From CG2-30-58-95 sp964618215 (GTDB lineage Bacteria > Chloroflexota > Anaerolineae > Anaerolineales > Villigracilaceae): 64,000 nt of DNA. The translations under genes and the position numbers were made by a program. The stretch covers positions 104,223-168,222 of the forward strand of contig CAZTZE010000001.1 of NCBI GenBank assembly GCA_964618215.1. The letters run 5' to 3'. Each line of letters begins with the position of its first letter. Positions within the stretch are counted from its first letter, which is position 1. The notes beneath the pieces were generated by a model, which was not told where the DNA came from, did not search any database, and was given only the letters and a program-made list of their open reading frames with translations. Positions 35,885 through 44,931 of this stretch are shown in pieces.

Positions 35885-37420
35885 ATGACTCACGCCGCAG
35901 ATTTACTCACCAAGCGCGCCCTTCTCACCCCTGACCGCGAGGCCCTGTACGACCTGCCCAGCGGAAAACGCTACACCTATGCCGAACTCAATGAGCGCGC
36001 CAACTGCCTTGCCAATTTTCTAAGTGAGCGTTTTGGCGTGCAGAAGGGCGACCGGGTTTCCATTCTGGCGCACAACAGCCTGCCCTACGTGGATCTGCTC
36101 TTTGGCTTGGGCAAAATCGGCGCGATTTTCGCCCCGCTCAACTGGCGGCTGACCAGCCGGGAATTGACTTACATCGTCAACGATTGCCAGCCAAAGGTGC
36201 TGCTTTGCGGGCCGGAATTCACCTCTGTGTTGGCAGAGATGCGCTGCGGGATCGGGGTCAATTTTTTCGTTTCGCTCGAAGGGGCAGACATCTCCGGGGC
36301 AGAAAAATACGAGGAGTTGCTGGAGCAGGCGTCGGGTGCGGAGCCGGTCCAGCCACCCTTAAACGGCGATGACCCTTATTGCATCCTCTACACGTCTGGG
36401 ACCACCGGGCGTCCCAAGGGTGCCATCCTCCCGCATCGTCAAATTTTATGGAACGCCATCAACACGGTCATTTCGTGGGGGCTGGGTGAGAGGGATGTCT
36501 CGCCAATCCTGACGCCGATGTTCCACTCCGGCGGGTTGTTCGTTTTCCTCGTGCCGTTGTTCTACGCCGGTGGGTGCATTGTGCTGGCACGCACCTTCGA
36601 GCCGGAAGAATCAATGAAGATCATTGTCGAGGAGAAATGCACGGTCATAATGGGTGTGCCGACCCTTTTCCAGGTCTGGATGAACTCGCCTGATTTTGCC
36701 GGGGTGGATTTCAGCCATGTGCACTTTTTTATCAGTGGCGGCGCGCCTTGCCCGCCAGCGTTGATCGAAGCCTGGAACAAGGCAAAGAAGGTTCCCATGC
36801 GCCAGGGCTACGGGCTGACCGAGGTGGGCGTGAACTGCTTTTCGATGACCGATGACGAAGCCCTGCGCAAGGCCGGTTCGGTGGGCAAGCCCATTTTCCA
36901 CAGCGCGATGCGACTGGTAGATACGGACGGAAACGATGTACCAGTTGGGCAGACGGGCGAGTTGATTATCTCCGGTCCAACTGTCTGCAGCGGGTACTGG
37001 CGCAACTCCGCAGCCACCGCCGAATCCCTGCGGGATGGCTGGTTCTATACCGGCGACATGGCGCGGATGGACGAAGAAGGCTATTTCTACATCGTTGGAC
37101 GTTTCAAGGACATGATCATCAACGGAGGCGAGAATGTCTATGCCGCCGAAGTGGAAGCTGTTTTCCGTGAACATCCCACCGTGGAAGATGCCGCCCTGAT
37201 CGGCCTGCCGGATGTGAAATGGGGCGAGATCGGATTGATGATTGTTGCCCTCAAGAAGGGGCAGCCTGCCACAGCCGATGAACTGCTGGCGTTCTGCCAG
37301 GGACGACTGGCAAAATACAAAACCCCCAAGCGGGTGGAGTTTGTTGAATCTCTGCCTTACTCGCCGTATGGCAAGGTGATGAAGGCGGAGTTAAGAAAGC
37401 AGTGGGTAGGTCACGCTTAA
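35885..37420 (+). CDS. Acyl-CoA ligase (second copy)
   Basis: A 511-residue AMP-forming ligase, homologous to the one at 32321 and of equal length. The phosphate loop is YTSGTTGRPKGA (about residue 168), A5 is GYGLTEVG, A8 is YFYIVGRFKDMIINGGENV, and the catalytic Lys is in PYGKVMKAEL. The two ligases differ in the acid pocket, so they may activate different acids. The C-terminus GHA and stop fall within a 19-bp palindrome. The gene is followed by an alpha/beta hydrolase. Confidence 0.9.
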   Translation: MTHAADLLTKRALLTPDREALYDLPSGKRYTYAELNERANCLANFLSERFGVQKGDRVSILAHNSLPYVDLLFGLGKIGAIFAPLNWRLTSRELTYIVNDCQPKVLLCGPEFTSVLAEMRCGIGVNFFVSLEGADISGAEKYEELLEQASGAEPVQPPLNGDDPYCILYTSGTTGRPKGAILPHRQILWNAINTVISWGLGERDVSPILTPMFHSGGLFVFLVPLFYAGGCIVLARTFEPEESMKIIVEEKCTVIMGVPTLFQVWMNSPDFAGVDFSHVHFFISGGAPCPPALIEAWNKAKKVPMRQGYGLTEVGVNCFSMTDDEALRKAGSVGKPIFHSAMRLVDTDGNDVPVGQTGELIISGPTVCSGYWRNSAATAESLRDGWFYTGDMARMDEEGYFYIVGRFKDMIINGGENVYAAEVEAVFREHPTVEDAALIGLPDVKWGEIGLMIVALKKGQPATADELLAFCQGRLAKYKTPKRVEFVESLPYSPYGKVMKAELRKQWVGHA

Positions 37421-37428
37421 AGCGTGAC
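37410..37428. repeat. 19-bp palindrome over the ligase stop codon
   Basis: GTCACGCTTAAAGCGTGAC is a perfect palindrome with a one-base centre. It contains the TAA stop of the second ligase gene. It is a REP-like element. Confidence 0.65.
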
Positions 37429-37451
37429 TTCACGAGCGAAAGGAATTTTAC

Positions 37452-38276
37452 ATGCCAAAAGCAAAATCAAACGGCATTGAAATCCATTCCGAAGTTACCG
37501 GTTCCGGCGAACCCCTGGTATTGATTGCTGGGTTGGGTTATCCCCTATGGATGTGGCATCGCATGGTACCGTATCTGGCGCAGCATTTCCAGGTGATTGC
37601 CTTCGATAATCGTGGCGTCGGTCAAACCGACAAACCCGCCGGTCCGTATACGGCGCAGATGTTGGCAGCGGATACAGCCGGCCTGCTGGAGGCGCTGGGC
37701 ATCGAAAAAGCCATCGTGATGGGGCACTCCATGGGCGGTTTCATCGCCCAGGCAATGGCGCTCGATTTCCCGCAAAAGGTCAGCAAACTCATCCTATCAG
37801 CGACAAACTTCGGCGGGCCGCGCCACATCCTCATTACGCCAGAAGCCATGGCGGTGCTTTCGGATGTCACCAGCGATCCGCTGACGCGTTTCAAGAACGG
37901 GCTGATGGTCAGCACTGCGCCCGGCTGGGCAGCTCAAAACCCAGAGATCGTCAAGACTTGGATCGAGTGGCGCATTGCCCATCCAATTGAACTGGCGCCT
38001 TATCAGGCTCAGATGACCATTGGACTGGCGCTGATTTCAGAAGAGGCGGCTTTTGAAAGCAGGTTGCCCGACATCTCCGCCCCTACCCTGATCTTGTTCG
38101 GCAAACACGATAAAGTTGTCCCACCTGGGAACGCCGATTTGCTGGCAAAGCAAATCCCGAACAGCAAAATTGCCATTCTCCCCGATGCTGGGCATTTCTT
38201 CCCGATGGAAGTTCCGCAAGCTGCCTCGCAGGTTGTCATTGATTTTGCAAAAAAGGAGGTGCAATATCAAAAATAA
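37452..38276 (+). CDS. Alpha/beta hydrolase (3-oxoadipate enol-lactonase-like)
   Basis: A 274-residue alpha/beta hydrolase of the compact lactonase/hydrolase type. The oxyanion strand is LVLIAGLGYPLWMW, the nucleophile elbow is VMGHSMGG (about residue 98), the acid is in LFGKHDKVVPP (about 222) and the His is in PDAGHFFPMEVP (about 252). It resembles PcaD/MhpC-type enzymes more than the longer hydrolase at 33926. It probably acts on an ester or lactone intermediate. Its stop is 60 bases before the transporter gene set. Confidence 0.87.
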   Translation: MPKAKSNGIEIHSEVTGSGEPLVLIAGLGYPLWMWHRMVPYLAQHFQVIAFDNRGVGQTDKPAGPYTAQMLAADTAGLLEALGIEKAIVMGHSMGGFIAQAMALDFPQKVSKLILSATNFGGPRHILITPEAMAVLSDVTSDPLTRFKNGLMVSTAPGWAAQNPEIVKTWIEWRIAHPIELAPYQAQMTIGLALISEEAAFESRLPDISAPTLILFGKHDKVVPPGNADLLAKQIPNSKIAILPDAGHFFPMEVPQAASQVVIDFAKKEVQYQK

Positions 38277-38335
38277 CTTTACTGAATCTAAATCTGCATA
38301 AACAAAATTCAACCATTACTCTAGGAGGAGTAAAA

Positions 38336-39706
38336 ATGAAAACGTTTCGAATGATCATCTTTATCGTTGTCGCCCTGTCCCTGTTTCTGGCGGCATGCGG
38401 TCCCGCGGCCACTGAAGTTCCTACGCAAGCACCCGCGCCGACTGCGGTTCCCACCGAAGTCCCCACTGAAATTCCCACTCCCGCCGGTCTGACCTGTGCT
38501 GCGCCGATTAAAGTCGGCCTCATTACGGATGCTTCCGGCCCGCTGGCGATCTACGGCGCGCACATCCTGCGCTCGTTTATGCTTGGCATGGAATATGCCA
38601 CCGGCGCTGCCGGCTCTGCTGGCGCTAAGTTTGACCTCGCCCAGACGCAGGAAAACACCTTCATGCTGGACAACTGCGAAATCCAGGTCTTCGTCCGCGA
38701 TGACGGTAGCAACCCTGAAAACACAGCTACCCTGGCGCGCGAATTGATTGACGTGGAGAAGGTGAGCATCCTGGTTGGTTCCGTCTCATCAGTCGCCACA
38801 GCCACCCTGCAGGGCATCGCTCTGGAGAGCAAGATCCCGTTGATCGTGGCTCCCGCTGCCGCAAACGATATCACCGGCGTGAACTTCAACGAGTACACTT
38901 TCCGGGTCAGCCGCAACAACTACCAGGACGCGATGAACACATGTGCGTATCTGGCAAAACAGTACAAGACCTTCGTCCAGATTGCGCCGGACTATGGCTT
39001 CGGACGTGGCTCTGCGGCTGCTTTCCGCGATTCCTGCACGCTTAACGGTGGCACCTTCGTCGCTGATGACATCTTCGCTCCGCTCACCACCACCGACTTC
39101 ACCCCCTACATGGAACAGGTGCTCGCCTCCGGCGCGGAATCCTACATCGTTACCTGGGCTGGCAGCGGTTTTGTGCCTATGATGCAGGCCGCTACTGATC
39201 TGGGTGTTAACGAGACCATGGCGTTGGGCGCGACTTTCATTGATAACGTCCTGATGCCTTTGTGGTACGGTAACGCCGTAGGCTCCACCAGCGGCATTCT
39301 TTACCACTACTCCGCACCCAAAAACGCCGCTAACGACTTCCTGAAAGCCGAAGATAAAGCCCGTTATGGCGTGATGCCCGACCTGTTCGACGCGGATGGC
39401 ATGAACGCAGCCATCTTTGCAATCGAAGCCATCAAGGCTACCAACGGCAATGTCAATGGTGATGCGCTCAAGGCCGTCATGGAAGGCATGAGCTTCGAAG
39501 GGCCGAAGGGCACCGTTTACATCCGCCCCGAAGACCACGTTGCCATCCAGGATATGTTCATCCTGAAGCTGCTGAACGTCACCGATCCGGATGCGAACTT
39601 CTACGAGTACGTCGAGACCACCCGCCCCGAGCCGCCTTGCTTGCTGCCCGAAGCGCTCAAAGCGCGCTGCGGCAGCCTGCCCTATGGCAATCTGAGCGGT
39701 AAGTAA
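38336..39706 (+). CDS. Branched-chain-type ABC transporter substrate-binding lipoprotein
   Basis: A 456-residue periplasmic-binding-type lipoprotein (LivJ/LivK family, Peripla_BP_6). A signal sequence ends in the lipobox FLAAC (Cys21), followed by a Pro/Thr/Val-rich linker (about residues 22-50). The mature domain starts at IKVGLITDASGPLAIYG and contains FVQIAPDYGFGRG (about 216). It follows AGGAGGAG. Proteins of this family bind amino acids, but also aromatic acids, amides and short acids when placed near acyl-CoA ligases, as here. A hairpin follows the stop, before the ATPase gene. Confidence 0.9.
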   Translation: MKTFRMIIFIVVALSLFLAACGPAATEVPTQAPAPTAVPTEVPTEIPTPAGLTCAAPIKVGLITDASGPLAIYGAHILRSFMLGMEYATGAAGSAGAKFDLAQTQENTFMLDNCEIQVFVRDDGSNPENTATLARELIDVEKVSILVGSVSSVATATLQGIALESKIPLIVAPAAANDITGVNFNEYTFRVSRNNYQDAMNTCAYLAKQYKTFVQIAPDYGFGRGSAAAFRDSCTLNGGTFVADDIFAPLTTTDFTPYMEQVLASGAESYIVTWAGSGFVPMMQAATDLGVNETMALGATFIDNVLMPLWYGNAVGSTSGILYHYSAPKNAANDFLKAEDKARYGVMPDLFDADGMNAAIFAIEAIKATNGNVNGDALKAVMEGMSFEGPKGTVYIRPEDHVAIQDMFILKLLNVTDPDANFYEYVETTRPEPPCLLPEALKARCGSLPYGNLSGK

Positions 39707-39729
39707 TCGCTCGTTGGTTGTAAAATTGT

Positions 39730-39762
39730 ATTCCCTAAGGGCCTCCAAGGTCCTTAGGGAAT
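39730..39762. promoter_or_regulatory. Hairpin between binding-protein and ABC ATPase genes
   Basis: A perfect 11-bp stem (ATTCCCTAAGG / CCTTAGGGAAT) with an 11-base loop and no T-tract. It probably stabilises the binding-protein mRNA or limits read-through, giving more binding protein than membrane components. Confidence 0.6.
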
Positions 39763-39800
39763 ACCCGTGCATGTGAATCAAGCGCCCTCCAGAAGGTGAC

Positions 39801-40571
39801 ATGGACTCAGATATTATTTTCGAAACAATCAATCTCCGCAAGGAATTTGGGGCGCTAGTTGCCGTGGATGATGTGAACCTCAAAGTCCGCAAGAACTCGT
39901 TGCACGCCATCATCGGCCCCAACGGCGCGGGCAAAACCACCTTCTTCAATTTGCTGAGCGGCAATATTGAACCCACCAGTGGTAGCGTGATTTATAAGGG
40001 GAAAGATATTACTCGCCAGCCCGTGCACCGTACCATCCATTTTGGCATCGGGCGGTCGTTCCAGATTACCAATATTTTCCCTAACCTGACTGTCTTCGAA
40101 AATATCCGGCTGGCATGTCAGGCACTTGGGAAGGACAACTTTAAATTCTTCCAGGACGCCTCACGCTTCAAGCAATACGAGACACGAACCAAGGAAGTCA
40201 TCCAGAGAGTCGGATTGATGGAACGGGCGGCCTCTCCTGCCCGCACCCTGCCGCACGGTGATCAGCGCAAACTGGAACTGGGTATGATCCTTGCCCCAGA
40301 CCCTGAAGTGCTCCTGCTCGACGAGCCGACAGCCGGGATGGCAGCCGAGCAAGTCCCGGAATTGATCGCACTTATTCAAGAAATCCAAAAAGTGGGCAAC
40401 AAAACTGTCATGCTCGTGGAACACAACATGAATGTGGTGATGAGCGTCTCGGATACCATCACCGTCATGCACCAGGGCAAGGTGCTGGCAGAAGGCGCAC
40501 CTGCTGAAATTTCCGCTAATAAGGAAGTCCAGACGGCTTACCTCGGCGGTTTGTATGAGCTATCGGCGTGA
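39801..40571 (+). CDS. livG: ABC transporter ATPase, LivG type
   Basis: A 256-residue ATPase of the branched-chain amino acid/urea transporter family. Walker A GPNGAGKTTF (about residue 37), a signature region that reads LPHGDQRKLELG (LivG members often deviate from LSGGQ here), Walker B VLLLDEPTAGM, and a switch His in LVEHNMNVV are visible. The C-terminal extension ending VQTAYLGG is typical. AGAAGGTGAC precedes the start. The adjacent livF gene begins nine bases after the stop. Confidence 0.93.
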   Translation: MDSDIIFETINLRKEFGALVAVDDVNLKVRKNSLHAIIGPNGAGKTTFFNLLSGNIEPTSGSVIYKGKDITRQPVHRTIHFGIGRSFQITNIFPNLTVFENIRLACQALGKDNFKFFQDASRFKQYETRTKEVIQRVGLMERAASPARTLPHGDQRKLELGMILAPDPEVLLLDEPTAGMAAEQVPELIALIQEIQKVGNKTVMLVEHNMNVVMSVSDTITVMHQGKVLAEGAPAEISANKEVQTAYLGGLYELSA

Positions 40572-40579
40572 GGTCGGTT

Positions 40580-41284
40580 ATGGACTATTTGCTTGAGATC
40601 CAAGACATGCATACCTTTATCGGGCAATATCACATCCTGCAAGGTGTGACGGCCCAAATCCCCAAAGGCAGCATCACTGCCCTGCTTGGCCGCAACGGCG
40701 CGGGCAAGACCACCACGCTCAAATCGGTGCTTGGATTGACGCCTCCCAACCAGGGTAAAGTGATTCTGAATGGCCGCGAAATCCAGGGCATGCACTCATA
40801 TGAAATCGCCGCGCTGGGGATCGGTTTCGTGCCCGAACACCGGGCGATTTTCCGCGATTTGAGTGTGGAAGAGAATCTAAAAATCGCTGAACGCAAAAAG
40901 GGTGATTACACCCGCAAACAAGACTTCATCTTCACGCTCTTCCCCGACCTGAAGCGGCTGATCACACTTTCCGGCGCCAATCTCTCCGGCGGGCAGCAGC
41001 AAATGCTGGCCATTGGGCGCGCGCTTGTCGCTGATAACCGCCTGTTGTTGATTGATGAGCCGAGCGGAGGTCTCGCGCCGGTACTCATCGAGCAGCTCAT
41101 GGCTGCCATCCGCCAGCTTTCGGCGCAATCCACCGTGGTGCTGGTCGAACAGAACTTCCTGGTCACCAGCCAGCTTGCCGAGTACTATATCATCATCGAA
41201 GAGGGACGCTCAGTGAAACAAGGCAAGATGGCCGATCTGGTCAACGATCGAGCAACCATCCACCGCTACCTGGGTGCGGCGTGA
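40580..41284 (+). CDS. livF: ABC transporter ATPase, LivF type
   Basis: A 234-residue ATPase. Walker A GRNGAGKTT (about residue 36), signature LSGGQQQMLAIGRAL, Walker B LLLIDEPSGGL and switch VLVEQNF are present. ATG at 40580 follows GAGG and suits the family N-terminus; a GTG at 40568 overlaps the livG stop. It pairs with LivG as the heterodimeric motor of the importer. Confidence 0.93.
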   Translation: MDYLLEIQDMHTFIGQYHILQGVTAQIPKGSITALLGRNGAGKTTTLKSVLGLTPPNQGKVILNGREIQGMHSYEIAALGIGFVPEHRAIFRDLSVEENLKIAERKKGDYTRKQDFIFTLFPDLKRLITLSGANLSGGQQQMLAIGRALVADNRLLLIDEPSGGLAPVLIEQLMAAIRQLSAQSTVVLVEQNFLVTSQLAEYYIIIEEGRSVKQGKMADLVNDRATIHRYLGAA

Positions 41285-41294
41285 AGGAGCGGGC

Positions 41295-42857
41295 ATGAAC
41301 TCATTTACGGTATTCTTGCGCAAAAATCTTGTGCTCTGGATCACGCTGCTGGTTCTGCTGGCCTTATTTATCGCCGCGGCGCGCGGCATGGAGACCAAAG
41401 ACTGGGTCATCACGCTTCTGCGCAGCCTGTCGGTCGGCTCAGTCACGTTCCTGGTTGCCTCGGGCTTTTCGCTTATCTTTGGCTTGCTGGACGTGCTCAA
41501 CCTGGCGCACGGTACGCTCTTTATGATTGGCGCGTACATCGGTTGGACGGTTTACATCCGCCCGGATACGTTCGTGGATTTGCTGACGCCCCTGGCTTTG
41601 CTGGTGAGTGGGTTCGCCCTCGGCAGCGTCTGGCAGGTTCTCTCGACCCGCATCCAGTTGCCGGGTCGCCTGAACCGCATCACCCCGTGGCTGGGATTGT
41701 TCGTCGCCGTGCTCATCCTGTTGTTCGTTCTGCCGCGTTATCCCATCTCATCCTGGAACCTTGAAAATTACGCCGAAGGTCCGGTTACCTACTCCTTCCT
41801 GGCGGACCGGGGCCAGCGTATTTTGCCGCCCGCCAAAGGCTTTGAGGATATTTCGCCGCTGACAGCGTTGGGCGGTCTCCTGTTTGCCAGCCTGCTGGGC
41901 GCGTTCAGCCTGTCGGCGTTTGGGAGCCGCAATGCGCAGCCGGCCACCCTGCGCTTCAACTGGCGCCAGTTCGTCTTATTTGGTGTGCTGCTGGCGATTG
42001 GATTGGGGGCCCTTGCCGCCAACGATGCGCTGACCGCCACCCTGACTGGTTTTAGCACCACTGCCCTGTTCTTCATCGCCGTTCTCATCGCCACCCTGAG
42101 CGGGGTCGGCCTGGGCGCGCTGATGGAATCCACGCTGATCCGCCCGCTCTACAGCCGCCCGATTTACAACCTCATGCTCACGCTCGGTTTGAGCGCCATC
42201 GGTATCGAGATGGTACGCGCCGTGTGGGGACGCCCCGAATTCGTCATGCCGAGGCCGGCCCTGTTCAACGGCACTGGCGAAGGCTGCCCGGCGACATCGT
42301 TGGCAGGCTGGGTGCAGAATCATTGCTCAACAATTTTGCTCTTTGACGGTCGCGTGCGCGTGTATAACGAAATCTTTATCCCGATTGTGGGTATCGTGGT
42401 GCTGATTGCCGTCTGGATGCTGTTGCAGCGTTCGCGGCTGGGTATGATCATCCGCGCCGGCGTGCAAGATCGCGAAATGGTGGAAGCGCTCGGCATCAAC
42501 ATTCGGCGGGTGTTCACAATGGTCTTCGCCATGGGGGTAGGGCTGGCGGCCCTGGGCGGGGTGCTGGCCGCGCCTTCGATGGGACTTTCCAATAGCATGG
42601 GCGAATTCCTGCTGCTGAATGCGCTTATTGCAATGGCGATTGGCGGCCTGACCAGTTATCCCGGCGCGGCGATTGGCTCGTTGCTGGTAGGATTGCTCCA
42701 ACAGTTCATCATCAAATACGGACAGATTGGCATCCAGATCCCGTTCACCGAAATCATCTTCAAGCCCACACCGCCGCTGGTGCCTGCGTCCACGGTGTTG
42801 CTAATGGTCATTATTTTGTTGCTGTTGCCGAACGGCCTGTTCGGGAAGAAGGAATAA
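41295..42857 (+). CDS. livH: ABC transporter permease, LivH type, with large insertion
   Basis: A 520-residue permease, whereas LivH usually has about 290. The standard elements are present: GSVTFLVASGFSLIFGLLDVLNLAHGTLFMIGAYIGW (residues about 46-83) and, after a gap, LSGVGLGALMESTLIRPLY. The later half has AGVQDREMVEALGINIRRVF and AAIGSLLVGLLQQF. About 180 residues between the two (about 84-262) are extra and contain further membrane helices and an extracellular-type loop. It follows AAGGAG. It forms the membrane pore with LivM. Confidence 0.9.
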   Translation: MNSFTVFLRKNLVLWITLLVLLALFIAAARGMETKDWVITLLRSLSVGSVTFLVASGFSLIFGLLDVLNLAHGTLFMIGAYIGWTVYIRPDTFVDLLTPLALLVSGFALGSVWQVLSTRIQLPGRLNRITPWLGLFVAVLILLFVLPRYPISSWNLENYAEGPVTYSFLADRGQRILPPAKGFEDISPLTALGGLLFASLLGAFSLSAFGSRNAQPATLRFNWRQFVLFGVLLAIGLGALAANDALTATLTGFSTTALFFIAVLIATLSGVGLGALMESTLIRPLYSRPIYNLMLTLGLSAIGIEMVRAVWGRPEFVMPRPALFNGTGEGCPATSLAGWVQNHCSTILLFDGRVRVYNEIFIPIVGIVVLIAVWMLLQRSRLGMIIRAGVQDREMVEALGINIRRVFTMVFAMGVGLAALGGVLAAPSMGLSNSMGEFLLLNALIAMAIGGLTSYPGAAIGSLLVGLLQQFIIKYGQIGIQIPFTEIIFKPTPPLVPASTVLLMVIILLLLPNGLFGKKE

Positions 42858-42860
42858 CTC

Positions 42861-43931
42861 ATGGCAGAAAAAATGATCCAAAACCGCAGGCTGCCGGCTT
42901 TCTTCCGCCAGAATAGTGCCATCTTGGTTATGGTGTTTGTGCTTGTCCTTCTTCCTTTTGTCATTGGGCTGTTCGAAGGCGTTTCCCCGGCGGCCGTCTG
43001 GACGAATGAGAGCGGCATATCCAAGTTCATCCAGGGGCTGGCGATCGAGATTTTCATCCTGGCTCTGTATGCTCTCAGTTACGACCTGATCTTCGGTATC
43101 ACCGGCCTGCTGTCTTTCGGCCACTCGATGTTCTTTGCCGTTGGCGCTTACCTGACCGGTATCCTGCTCAAGAACTTTGGACTTTTACTTGGTCTGACGC
43201 TTATCCTGGTCTTCCTGGCTGCCATCCTGCAGGCGCTGCTCTTCGGGCTTGTCTTGCCCCGCGTCAAGGGCATCACTTTTGCCCTGGTCACGCTGGGGCT
43301 GGCATCAGTATTCCACATCGTTATCCAGTCGCGTGAACTAGGCGATTACACCGGCGCAGACGTGGGCTTACAGGGTGTGGTCACGCCCGCCTTCATCAAC
43401 CCGGTGACAGAGCGCTTACGCTTTTATTTCGTCGCCCTGGCCTTGATGCTGCTGGTCTATTTCCTCTACCGGCGCTTCGTTAATTCCCCCACGGGACGGG
43501 TGTGTGTTGCCATCCGCGAGAACGAAGGGCGGGCGCGCATGCTCGGCTATAACACCTTTTATTTCAAGTTGGCCGCGCTGACCCTGTCCTCGATTACTGC
43601 CGCGCTGGCGGGCGCCCTGCACCTGCTTTACCAGCCAATCGTCACGCCCAATGTCGCGGGGCTTGGCTACACAGTCACCGCGCTGCTCGTCATCCTGATT
43701 GGCGGCGTCGGCACGCTGAATGGCGCGCTGATTGGCGCGGCGGTTTTCCGCTTGCTGGATTTTGGCCTGCGCCGCTATCTGGGCGAAAGCGCTAGTTTCA
43801 TTAACGGGGCGATTTACGTGGCCATCGTGCTTTTCCTGCCTTATGGCATTGTGGGGACGTGGCGGCTGAAATCTTTCCAGATCAAGCAGGGCTGGGAACG
43901 GCTGCTGCGGCTGGTGCAATCAAGGAAATAA
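42861..43931 (+). CDS. livM: ABC transporter permease, LivM type
   Basis: A 356-residue permease with about nine to ten membrane helices. The LivM marks are LYALSYDLIFGITGLLSFGHSMFFAVGAYLTG (about residues 71-102) and the EAA-like AIRENEGRARMLGYNTFYFKLAAL (about 216-239). The start lies three bases after the livH stop, following AAGGA. It completes the five-part importer (binding protein, two ATPases, two permeases). It is the last gene of the plus-strand block; a hairpin terminator lies about 160 bases downstream. Confidence 0.93.
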   Translation: MAEKMIQNRRLPAFFRQNSAILVMVFVLVLLPFVIGLFEGVSPAAVWTNESGISKFIQGLAIEIFILALYALSYDLIFGITGLLSFGHSMFFAVGAYLTGILLKNFGLLLGLTLILVFLAAILQALLFGLVLPRVKGITFALVTLGLASVFHIVIQSRELGDYTGADVGLQGVVTPAFINPVTERLRFYFVALALMLLVYFLYRRFVNSPTGRVCVAIRENEGRARMLGYNTFYFKLAALTLSSITAALAGALHLLYQPIVTPNVAGLGYTVTALLVILIGGVGTLNGALIGAAVFRLLDFGLRRYLGESASFINGAIYVAIVLFLPYGIVGTWRLKSFQIKQGWERLLRLVQSRK

Positions 43932-44094
43932 GGGAATAAATGAACCCCCTGGTGCTTACCTGACGGTTGGGTGTGCCCCCAAGGGGATACCATCCTGTTT
44001 AGTTTCCAGTTTTATGGGTGCATTACAAAACCTACCCCTTGTCACACAATTGACACAGCCAATAAAGTTCACTCATTACCGTTGAAACAAAAAA

Positions 44095-44131
44095 AAAAGG
44101 TCTGGAGTAGTAACAATGCTCCAAACCTTTT
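44095..44131 (+). terminator. Probable terminator after the transporter operon
   Basis: AAAAGGT-TGGAG pairs with CTCCA-ACCTTTT with one mismatch, preceded by an A-run and ending in TTTT. It could stop transcripts from either side. Confidence 0.65.
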
Positions 44132-44173
44132 CAAGCATCCCAATTAAAATGCTGTGGTAGGGAAATTACCTAG

Positions 44174-44318
44174 GCGGCCCCGACGGGGGTGGTGGCAGTA
44201 CCGAAGTAAATTGAGGGGGACAGGATTTAGGAAAACCCTGGATAAGGTATTTTATTAGTAAGGAACTTACCTTTACTGATATTACTTCGCATCGTGTAAC
44301 CTGTCAAGCAGTAAATCC
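44174..44318. repeat. 145-bp dispersed repeat, copy B
   Basis: Second copy of the element at 26332-26477 in the same orientation, with scattered substitutions. Here no insertion sequence follows it. Nothing coding is seen in it. Confidence 0.7.
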
Positions 44319-44378
44319 TTAATGTTAGCCAAAAGTAAAAGTGCCTTGTCTTTCGTGTCCACTTTTTCGGGGGTATCC

Positions 44379-44870
44379 CAACCCTGCGCCGATGCGGCAC
44401 GATCTGCCAGGGGGCAGGGTTGTTTGCTGGCGCTTTCAGTAAACACGCTGGGCTTGCCCCCGTCCGCCCATGCGCCTTAGTCCGCCGCGAGCAACGGAAG
44501 GAACGCACGGTAACACTGGAGAGCACCAGGGTAACCCTGGCGAACACCAGGGCATCCTATAGGCCGGTTTTGTTTCTGCCGTTCTGGCATGATGGGGCAA
44601 GCGGTGATCCGTCCGCTGGTGGACATGCGAAGCATGCCCAGCCCCATGATGCCAGGCGTCTGTTCAAGAAAAGACTTGCGGCGGACGATATCTTACGTCC
44701 GCCGCCAAGAGTGGCAGGGCGTGAGGGTTCTTTGCGGGCACGCTCTGCCGTAATTGTTACTGCCGGTGGCATGGTGGGGCAAACGAAACACATGGACGCG
44801 GTTTATGCGTCCGCCGCCAGATGTAGCACTCCTTGAGGAAGCTTCCGATGTCGGAAAGTGTGGGGATTAG
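44379..44870. other. Hairpin-rich non-coding region
   Basis: No credible gene is seen in this GC-rich stretch. Several hairpins stand in succession: CAACCCTG...CAGGGTTG, CCAGGGTAACCCTGG (44527-44541), TGGCATGATGGGGC facing GCCCCATGATGCCA, GGCGGACG facing CGTCCGCC, a GGCAGGGCGTG/CACGCTCTGCC pair and GGACGC/GCGTCC. Repeated words such as ACACCAGGG and GCGGCGGACG also occur. It could be a structured RNA, a repeat nursery or a recombination site. Confidence 0.45.
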
Positions 44871-44903
44871 ACAGATGCAAGGTGGGACATGAAGGTTTTG
44901 CGC

Positions 44904-44931
44904 TTGACTTTCGGAGAATAGTTTCTATAAT
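44904..44931 (+). promoter_or_regulatory. Strong orphan sigma70 promoter
   Basis: TTGACT (44904-44909) and a consensus TATAAT (44926-44931) are 16 bases apart. No plus-strand gene follows for about 660 bases until the transposase remnant. Confidence 0.55.

Noticed and set aside
38789..39976. Minus-strand frame of 395 codons opposite the binding-protein gene
   Set aside because: Shadow of a clear lipoprotein gene and the start of livG.
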